Origin: a bacterium
GTDB lineage: Bacteria; Chloroflexota; Dormibacteria; UBA8260; Bog-877
NCBI GenBank assembly: GCA_021817185.1
Contig: JAKAVU010000159.1
Location: forward strand, 1-6,116
Reading direction: 5' to 3'
Length of the DNA: 6,116 nucleotides
Under the pieces are notes generated by a model, which saw nothing but the letters and a program-made list of their open reading frames with translations, was not told the DNA's origin and did no database searches. Below are positions 1 through 4,673 of this stretch, piece after piece. The translations under genes and the position numbers were made by a program. Within the stretch, counting starts at the first letter, position 1. Every line of letters begins with the position of its first letter.

Positions 1-195
1 GAGACCGTCACGGTGACGGTGACCGACATCAACGGCAACGCGGTCTCCGGAGACGTCGTCGATTTCACCTGTACGAGCGCCGGCGGCGTCTGCGGGTCGT
101 TCAGCAGCGGTAGTACGGCGACCACTAGGAGCAACGGACAAGCGACGATCACTTACACGGCTGGAGGAATCGGGTTCGTTACCCTCACGGCTTAG
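1..195 (+). CDS. C-terminal end of a Big_1/invasin-type Ig-like surface protein (5' truncated)
   Basis: The reading frame is open from base 1, so the gene starts outside the window; only its last 64 codons are seen. The residues form one bacterial Ig-like domain: a VTVTVTD strand, the turn motif DINGNAVSG, a Ser/Gly-rich middle, then SNGQATITYTAGG and FVTLTA. This is the typical Big_1 pattern of D-x-x-G-x-x-V followed by T/S-x-G-x-A-x-x-x-Y. Two cysteines at residues 24 and 31 could form a small disulfide, which would suit an exported protein. Such domains are known from adhesins and other cell-surface proteins, where tandem copies act as stalks. The frame ends at a TAG at 193-195, but the same frame reads on for 15 sensible codons (see next entry), so this stop is probably a mutation, a sequencing error or a natural truncation. 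A strong terminator follows at 274-302. Domain family is fairly sure; the protein's overall role is unknown. Confidence 0.75.
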   Translation, partial: ETVTVTVTDINGNAVSGDVVDFTCTSAGGVCGSFSSGSTATTRSNGQATITYTAGGIGFVTLTA

Positions 196-243
196 GAGAT
201 GACGACGAAGCAGTCAGCTAGCGTGGTGATCAACCAGAACTAG
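196..243 (+). other. In-frame continuation of the Ig-domain gene past an amber codon
   Basis: After the TAG at 193-195 the same frame reads EMTTKQSASVVINQN and ends at a second TAG (241-243). The stretch ending in SASVVIN looks like the last beta-strand of a Big_1 domain, where the family normally ends with a strand of alternating hydrophobic residues. The simplest reading is that the original gene ended at 243 and that one base change made the internal stop. Sequencing error or read-through cannot be excluded. Confidence 0.5.
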
Positions 244-273
244 GGCGCGAGCCGGCGAGCGCAGCAAGACTTC

Positions 274-302
274 AGAGGGGCCCCATTGCGGGGCCCCTCT
301 TT
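274..302 (+). terminator. Rho-independent terminator after the Ig-domain gene
   Basis: A perfect 11-bp stem (AGAGGGGCCCC at 274-284 with GGGGCCCCTCT at 290-300) encloses the 5-nt loop ATTGC and is followed by a short T run (TCTTT). It lies 31 bp after the second stop codon at 243. The near-symmetric stem has only a short T tract, so on this evidence it acts mainly in the + direction. Confidence 0.85.
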
Positions 303-556
303 GCGTCAATGGACTCAGGCCGTTTTCGGGCCGCGGCTACTCGCGGTCGGTGACCGTCAGCGGTCGGTGCTCCACTCCTAGGGTTGGCCGAGGGCTGGAG
401 AACCCATGCGTTTGGGGTGTACGGGCCAGTTTGGAGGGCGTGCGGGGGAGCGCGGGGCGCAGCCGGCGGGTGCCGTGTCCGTGAGTCGCCCTTTCGGGGT
501 ACGACCGCTCACCGAGACGGTGCTGGGACATTCGGTCGGCGAACCGTGGGGGGGGG
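303..556. other. Non-coding stretch between terminator and IS relic
   Basis: I see no credible gene on either strand. Translations are Arg/Pro/Gly-rich, as expected for random frames in GC-rich DNA. A 10-bp direct repeat, GCGGTCGGTG, occurs at 343-352 and 360-369, separated by 7 bp; its meaning is unclear. The block may hold the decayed upstream part of the IS relic that begins near 557, but none of the three + frames gives a match I recognise. Confidence 0.4.
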
Positions 557-910
557 CGTGCAAAAGACCGCTTTGTGATGTGCTGCAACCCCGAGCAGGC
601 GGTGCGGGATGCCGCGGTCCGCGAGCCGATGCTGGGGCGGCTGCAGGAGGCGCTAGAGGGCAGCGACCAGGTCTCCCTTGCGAAGGTGCTCGGAACTGGT
701 GGGCAGGCTCAAGACCAGCCCTCGGCCGGGCCGGCTGCTCTGAATGGCCAGGGGCGGGTTGCTGCGGCCGGACCGGGCGGCCGACGCCCGGTCCGGCCAG
801 TTGGATGGAGGTACCTGATCCGCAGCTCCGATCCCGACAGGACCGCCGGTGACATCACGGTGGGTTACAAGCAGCTGCCGCGGGTGGAGCGAGGCTGCCG
901 GGACATGAAG
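557..910 (+). pseudogene. IS1634-type (DDE, IS4 superfamily) transposase relic, C-terminal part
   Basis: The frame at 557-691 gives KDRFVMCCNPEQAVRDAAVR and then a GSD motif, matching the IS1634-family consensus around RDRFVxCHNPE and GSD. Homology then moves to the next frame at 693-740 (ELVGRLKT, expected ELxGxLKTKPG), meets a TGA at 741-743, resumes as GGLLRPDRAA and QLDG (756-809), and returns to the first frame at 812 as YLIRSSDP, DITVGYKQLPRVE and RGCRDMK. The terminal segment keeps the IS4-type Y-(2)-x-(3)-E-(6)-K pattern: Tyr at 866-868, the probable catalytic Glu at 887-889 and Lys at 908-910. The usual R is L here, as I recall for IS1634 members. Two compensating one-base shifts and a stop make it non-functional, and the N-terminal two thirds, including both catalytic Asp regions, are missing. 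Similarity fades after 910. Family placement is from recalled consensus, not a search. Confidence 0.75.
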
Positions 911-1070
911 ATCACCCCTTCGCGCTCCCAGCATCGCCATGTGCCCAGGCCGACCATTTCGGCCAATCGGGCCCGCGTTTGGGCTGGACCTTTCGGGGGC
1001 GTGTCTAGCGGGGCCGACCGGGCCCTGGCGGTGGGGAGGTTGCTCGTGCGCGAACAGCAGCCGGCCGGCC
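911..1070. other. Unassigned spacer between the two IS relics
   Basis: No clear match in any frame. The first frame continues with RSQHR and NRARVW, which could be a badly eroded version of the IS1634 segment RPVYHR followed by RIRAHVLLCW, but this is too weak to extend the relic. The junction between the IS1634-type and ISAs1-type fragments therefore lies somewhere in this interval. Confidence 0.3.
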
Positions 1071-1408
1071 TTCCGGATCGAACGTTCGGTGACCATGGTG
1101 AAGAGCGAGAAGCGACGGCACGAGGTCGTCTTTGGGGTAACCAGCTGCTCGCCGGAGACGGCAGACCCCACCCGGGTCGGCGAGCTGGCACGTGGCCAAC
1201 GGGGCATCGGAAATAAGCTGCACTGGGTCCGGGACGTGGTCTACGACGAAGATCGCTCGCAAATACGCACAGGTAGAGGAGCGCAGGCCTGGCCGGCTTG
1301 CGCAACTTCAGCATCAGCTGTCTGCGCCTCGCCGGGTGGCAGAACATCCCCAAGGCGTTGCGTTTCTTCGCTTCCGACTGGCGCTACCCCCTGACCCTGC
1401 TGGGCATC
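1071..1408 (+). pseudogene. ISAs1-family transposase relic, C-terminal part
   Basis: One frame from 1071 reads FRIERSVTMVKSEKRRHEVV, FGVTSC, ADPTRVGEL, GIGNKLHWVRDVVYDEDRSQ and IRTG. The ISAs1 consensus here is RxxR, VTSL, ADPARLLxLVRGHWxIENxLHWVRDVxxxEDxSQxRTG. A one-base loss near 1285-1297 moves the homology to another frame, which gives LRNFSISCLRLAGWQNIPKA and LTLLGI, matching the family's C-terminus (LRNLAISLLRLAGxxNIAxAL, then LLGI). The motif HWxIEN has become QRGIGN: the Glu thought to be the third DDE residue is Gly (GGA at 1209-1211), one base from GAA. The expected stop after LLGI is absent: TGC lies at 1409-1411, where related copies have a stop. The N-terminal half with the catalytic Asp residues is missing. 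The relic is clearly dead; family placement rests on recalled consensus. Confidence 0.8.
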
Positions 1409-1649
1409 TGCGGCCCCCTTCCCCCGCTTGGGCGGCCTGGACGAGGGCCCCTGGCGAAGCCTGCTCTCAGATGGCGACCAACCTGGCTTTCCGGCGTCTT
1501 CCATGGCCCCCCTGCCCTAAGTCCGGCACCGCCGCTGCCTCGCCCCTCGCCTCCCACACCCAAAACCTGCCCTCACCACCGGACTTTTACGTGGATCTGT
1601 GTCCGGCGGCCGCGTTGCTCTGTTTCAGCTCCGGGGCGCGTACACCGGG
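1409..1649. other. Gene-free stretch between ISAs1 relic and vapC
   Basis: Pro/Arg-rich random-looking translations on both strands and no recognised domain. It may include the distal end of the ISAs1 element, but I cannot point to a terminal inverted repeat. A 6-bp inverted repeat (CCGGAC at 1579-1584, GTCCGG at 1601-1606) lies just beyond the vapC stop in the direction of vapC transcription; its 16-nt loop makes it a poor terminator. Confidence 0.35.
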
Positions 1650-2048
1650 TCAACGTCGCGGGGGGTCAGCCGCTCGCTCCGCGACCCGTTGCAGTGTCTC
1701 GTCCAGTGTCAGGAGCTCTACCCCCGAGATCAGCGCCGTGGCGAGGGTGAAGGCATCTGGGAGGCGCAGGGCGGTGTGGTGGCCCCTGAGCTGGGCGGCT
1801 TGGCGGGCAATCGAGCGATCGACCGGGACCACCTCGGCTCGGACCGAATCGAGGAAGTCATCCACTGTGGCGTCGGTGCCAGCCAGCAGTGGGCGGACGA
1901 GAACTTCAGCGTAGACGCTGGCGCTGATCAAGAGCCGGTCGCCGGCGGTGATCCGCGGGCGCAACGCGCTCACTGCGCGGTTGTGGTGAGCGTCCGACGC
2001 ATCCAGGAATCCGATGAGCACGTCGGCGTCTAGGACTACCGCACCCAT
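1650..2048 (-). CDS. vapC: VapC-type toxin, PIN-domain ribonuclease
   Basis: The 132-residue protein has the full PIN-domain layout. It opens with VVLDADVLIGFLD (acidic D7, with D9 next to it), followed by ISASVYAEVLV (E48), LPDAFTLATAL (D98) and LLTLDETL (D116). These four acidic positions form the Mg2+-binding site in known PIN nucleases. Length is normal for VapC. VapC toxins cut tRNA or rRNA and stop translation when the cognate antitoxin is lost; the target here cannot be read from sequence. The ATG at 2048 lies inside the antitoxin gene, overlapping it by 13 nt, and has no clear Shine-Dalgarno, so translational coupling to the antitoxin is likely. The active site looks intact, in contrast to the decayed IS genes alongside. 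Assignment is firm at family level. Confidence 0.9.
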   Translation of the reverse strand: MGAVVLDADVLIGFLDASDAHHNRAVSALRPRITAGDRLLISASVYAEVLVRPLLAGTDATVDDFLDSVRAEVVPVDRSIARQAAQLRGHHTALRLPDAFTLATALISGVELLTLDETLQRVAERAADPPRR

Positions 2049-2257
2049 TCGCTGCGCAACTGATCCAGGTAGCCGGGGGGATAGGTGCCAGGCGGGAGAC
2101 TGCCCGCGTAGCGGCTGACGAGCTCATCAGCGCGCTCGACTTCGATGTGGCCCGGGGCGCTGGCGCGGATGATCACGTCGTCACCGGAAGCGATGCCCGC
2201 CGCGCGAAGCACGCGGACCGGGATTGTGATCTGATGCTTGCGGGACACCTTGCTCAT
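2036..2257 (-). CDS. vapB: VapB-type antitoxin, SpoVT/AbrB fold
   Basis: A 73-residue protein. Residues 1-47 carry the swapped-hairpin AbrB signature: MSKVSRKHQITIPVRVLRAA, then GIASGDDVIIRA and HIEVERA. This part dimerises and binds DNA. Residues 48-73 (RYAGSLPPGTYPPGYLDQLR, then SEWVR) form the tail that in this class of antitoxin wraps around the PIN toxin and blocks its active site. I chose the ATG at 2257 because the AbrB motif starts directly there; longer in-frame starts add unrelated low-complexity residues. No strong Shine-Dalgarno precedes it. The stop overlaps the vapC start by 13 nt, so the pair forms one operon with antitoxin first. Autorepression through the palindrome just upstream is expected for the family. 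Confidence 0.9.
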   Translation of the reverse strand: MSKVSRKHQITIPVRVLRAAGIASGDDVIIRASAPGHIEVERADELVSRYAGSLPPGTYPPGYLDQLRSEWVR

Positions 2258-2259
2258 AG

Positions 2260-2286
2260 CTTTACAACTGTACCACCAGAGTAAAG
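2260..2286 (-). promoter_or_regulatory. Candidate vapBC operator: nested inverted repeats
   Basis: An outer 6-bp inverted repeat (CTTTAC at 2260-2265, GTAAAG at 2281-2286) overlaps an inner palindrome TACA-AC-TGTA at 2263-2272. Both lie within 30 bp upstream of the vapB ATG in an AT-rich patch that stands out from the GC-rich surroundings. AbrB-type antitoxins, alone or with toxin, repress their own promoters at such sites. On the - strand TACAGT could be a -10 element, but no good -35 is seen. Function is inferred. Confidence 0.4.
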
Positions 2287-2683
2287 CGAGAGCAGTTCTG
2301 GGCGGACTACCGGTTACCCAAGGGATCGAGACTCCACCGGCTATCGCACGGTTGGGCTGGGGCAAGTCGCGATGGCTGGACGGCTTAGGTGTTAAGTTCG
2401 ACAAGTTGCGCTTGACTTCCAGGGGTGTGGCGCACAGCCGGTGCTGCGGGAGGAGTCGAGCGGGATCGCAGCGACTGCGGCAGCCTGAGCAGATGGCCAC
2501 TAGTTTTGTTCAAACTCTGGCGAGACGCGGCCACGAGGGGAGTAACTGGGTGTGCCTCGACAACTTGGGCAACCAGCCTCGGTCATCCAGGGCGGTTGCA
2601 CCGCCGGTGGCGGCGAAGCTAAGGGGGAGTGGGCGCGCATGGTTGTGCCACTGGTATTGAGTCTCCGGCTCGCCGATGTCTGA

Positions 2684-2712
2684 CTCGGCCCTTCCTCGGC
2701 GCCGGGGCCGAG
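2684..2712. repeat. 8-bp perfect inverted repeat (hairpin)
   Basis: CTCGGCCC at 2684-2691 pairs perfectly with GGGCCGAG at 2705-2712 around a 13-nt loop that itself contains the palindrome CGGCGCCG. There is no T run on either strand, so it is not a standard terminator. It could be an element end, a recombination site or chance in GC-rich DNA. Confidence 0.4.
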
Positions 2713-2784
2713 CGGGAGGTCAAAGGCGGAGCTCAGGTGCGACAGAGGCTGGGTCCTTCCCGCACCGGCCTAGAGCAGGCGCCC

Positions 2785-2901
2785 TACTCTCACGTGGACC
2801 GCTCGCGCCACCTCCGCCACCACGTCACCAAGGCCGTGGCAATGCACGCCGCCGACCAGGCTTGGCGGGCGGTCTCCAGTCACCTGTTCCCGGACAGATC
2901 A
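2785..2901 (+). other. Coding-like fragment of unknown origin
   Basis: In one frame (base 2785 as first codon position) about 39 codons show strong G/C bias in third positions and a natural-looking composition: YSHVDRSRHLRHHVTKAVAM then HAADQAWRAVSSHLFPDRS. The flanks of the same frame lose this quality and no start codon or ribosome site fits, so it looks like a remnant of a once-coding sequence, perhaps from another mobile element. I do not recognise the family. Confidence 0.3.
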
Positions 2902-3008
2902 GCTGCCATACCACCGAGCGCAAGTGGAGGACGTCTGGGTGTCCGGACGATCTCCAGACCTGCAGGTCTCGGAATTGAGTCTTCACACTCGCTCTGAGTT
3001 GGAGAGAG

Positions 3009-4562
3009 CTACGCGTCGCGGCCGATGTTGGCGAGGGCGGCCGCGATCAGGGTGAGTGCGCCAACGGCCTCCTCCTGGTGTGAGGTAGCCAGCGCCTGCG
3101 CCGAGACCGCAAGGCCGCTCGACCGCGAGAGTGTCAAAGCAGCGGCGACCACGAGCGCGTCCATTCGCACGGGAAGGTCCGGGTTCTGCGCGACCACGGC
3201 TTCGGCGAGCCGGTTGGCACTGAGGCCGGCCAACGTGGTGGCCGGCAGCGTGCGCGTCCTCGCCACGGCGGCATCGGCAGCGGCCTCGACCTGCCTTACC
3301 AACACCTCCGAAGCGGCCGACTCCTGCATCTGCTTTGGTGATGGTGCCGCTCCCTCGCCGATGTACTTCCCGTCGACGTCCATTGGGCGGGCGATGGTTG
3401 AGATCGCAGGCGCAGCGGTGCCGGCGAAGTCCAGGCGGTCCACGGTGGAGTGCTTGTCAGCCATGGTCGCATGGAGGTAGCGACCGGTGGTGGTGATGTC
3501 CGCATGTCCCAGCAGCTCACGCACCACCTCGATGTCGCGCGCCTCGCGGAGCGCGTTGGTCGCGAAGGTGTGGCGGAAGCGGTGGGGGTGGTGGCGGCCA
3601 GGCACGCCCGCCTCGCTCATCATGGTGCGGACCAGAGCGATGAGGGCGGCCGATTGCATCCGGCCCCGGTGCGGGCTGGTGGGCGGCGCCAGCGGATTGA
3701 CCAGGACGTACGGGGACGCGGTCAGGCGCGGACGAAGGTCGCTCAGGTATGTGGAGAGCACCTGGGCGGTCGCCGGTCCGAACGGCACTGTCCGCGGCTT
3801 GGAGCCCTTGCCCAGAACCGAGAGGAGCTGCCGCCCGGTGTCCACGTTTGCCGTTCTGAGACCGACCAGCTCGCCGTTGCGAATCCCAGTCCCCGCCAGC
3901 AGGGTGATGGTGACCAATCCGACCCACCGCCGACGATCTGCGGAGCCTTCAAACTGCCGGGCGTAGCTGAGCGCGATCCGGATCTCGTCCTCGCTGTACG
4001 GATCCACGGTGGGGGCGAAGACCTTGGGTGTCCTGATCACCGCCGCCGGATTGGTGTCACTGCCGCCGACGGCCTGAAGAAAGCGGTAGAAGCTTCGCAG
4101 GGAGTGCAAGCCGGTCGCGAGCGTCGCCGGCTTGCAGCGCTGGTCACGCTTTGCCCCCAGGTACTCGCCCAGCATCTCGGCGGTGGCCCGGCCCAGCCCG
4201 GTGCCGGGGTGGAACTGACTCAGCCAGCGGTGGTAGTCGATGACCCAGAGGGAATACGTGCGAGCGGTTCCGGCCGAGCGATAGTCGATGTCCGTGAGTC
4301 GGCGGATGTATTCCGCCAGGATTTGGTCGAAGTCCCGCTCAGGGGCAACACCTGGGCTCTGCCTTGACCGCGATTCCATCGCCGGCTCGGCACTGACGGG
4401 CAAGGTCAGCCTTCGCATCCTCCGCCCGCTACCCCGCGGCCGGGAGCCCAGGGTCGGCAGGGTGGAGTCGCCAGGCGGTCGATCGGGTGCATGAACACGT
4501 TCAACATCGAGGTCCGCTGACCGGCAGCCATCAGGACGCACTCCCGGCGCCTGCGAGATCAC
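3009..4562 (-). CDS. Tyrosine recombinase/integrase (XerC/D-like) with long C-terminal extension
   Basis: A core-binding SAM-like domain spans about residues 76-165 (ILAEYIRRLT, then LHSLRSFYRFL) and the catalytic domain about 185-375. All six active-site residues are visible: R228 (GTGIRNGELVGL), K252 (GKGSK), H327 and R330 (HRFRH), H353 (LLGHADITTTG) and nucleophile Y362 (GRYLH). R-K, H-R, R-H and H-Y spacings of 24, 3, 23 and 9 equal those of E. coli XerD, so the enzyme should be active in site-specific strand exchange. Residues 376-517 form an extra Ala-rich, mostly helical tail that ordinary Xer or integron integrases lack; I recognise no domain in it. The first 75 residues are Pro/Arg-rich, and the GTG at 4562 has no Shine-Dalgarno. 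Starts at ATG 4418 (residue 49, GGAGG directly adjacent) or ATG 4379 (residue 62) are at least as likely. The substrate site is unknown; no attachment site was found. Confidence 0.9.
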   Translation of the reverse strand: MISQAPGVRPDGCRSADLDVERVHAPDRPPGDSTLPTLGSRPRGSGRRMRRLTLPVSAEPAMESRSRQSPGVAPERDFDQILAEYIRRLTDIDYRSAGTARTYSLWVIDYHRWLSQFHPGTGLGRATAEMLGEYLGAKRDQRCKPATLATGLHSLRSFYRFLQAVGGSDTNPAAVIRTPKVFAPTVDPYSEDEIRIALSYARQFEGSADRRRWVGLVTITLLAGTGIRNGELVGLRTANVDTGRQLLSVLGKGSKPRTVPFGPATAQVLSTYLSDLRPRLTASPYVLVNPLAPPTSPHRGRMQSAALIALVRTMMSEAGVPGRHHPHRFRHTFATNALREARDIEVVRELLGHADITTTGRYLHATMADKHSTVDRLDFAGTAAPAISTIARPMDVDGKYIGEGAAPSPKQMQESAASEVLVRQVEAAADAAVARTRTLPATTLAGLSANRLAEAVVAQNPDLPVRMDALVVAAALTLSRSSGLAVSAQALATSHQEEAVGALTLIAAALANIGRDA

Positions 4563-4571
4563 CCCGGCCGG

Positions 4572-4589
4572 CGGGCAGGACCCTGCCCG
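4572..4589 (-). terminator. Weak candidate terminator hairpin after the propeller gene
   Basis: CGGGCAGG at 4572-4579 and CCTGCCCG at 4582-4589 are perfect 8-bp arms with a 2-nt spacer (effective loop 4 nt with 7 bp paired). It lies about 85 bp downstream of the stop of the - strand propeller gene and just upstream of the recombinase gene. No T tract follows, so termination is only a guess; it may also lie in a leader of the recombinase mRNA. Confidence 0.3.
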
Positions 4590-4673
4590 GCGTCGTCCCG
4601 CCCATCGCGGCCGTCCTCGTCACCAAGGCGGCGTGCTCAGTCGGGCAGGGCGCCTATGTCCGGCGGAAGGCGG

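Larger units (their letters stand above)
2287..3008. other. 720-bp stretch without a defensible gene
   Basis: Open frames exist on both strands, but most give Arg/Pro/Ser-rich products with no domain I recognise and with poor codon structure. Contents that can be pointed to are a small hairpin (GGCGGT at 2591-2596, ACCGCC at 2600-2605), a stronger hairpin at 2684-2712, and a coding-like fragment at 2785-2901; the last two have their own entries. No tRNA cloverleaf and no T-tract terminator were found. As the region immediately downstream of the recombinase gene, it may be eroded mobile-element DNA. Confidence 0.4.

Noticed and set aside
196..243. AGGAGATGACG as ribosome site plus start of a new small gene
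   Set aside because: The spacing is too short and the frame is the exact continuation of the Ig-domain gene, ending after 15 codons.
653..1353. Long open frames on the - strand across the IS relics
   Set aside because: They run antisense to clear transposase homology and give Arg/Pro-rich products with no domain; they are by-products of GC-rich codon bias.
2301..2345. Possible tRNA (T-arm-like GGGATCGAGACTCC)
   Set aside because: The arms do not pair as a T-stem and no acceptor, D or anticodon arms fit around it on either strand.
2985..3006. GCTCT/AGAGC inverted repeat after the recombinase stop as a terminator
   Set aside because: Only 5 bp with a large loop and no T tract in the direction of transcription.
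3025..4367. Long + strand open frames opposite the recombinase
   Set aside because: They mirror the recombinase in other frames; the recombinase has a complete catalytic set and the opposite frames show no motif.
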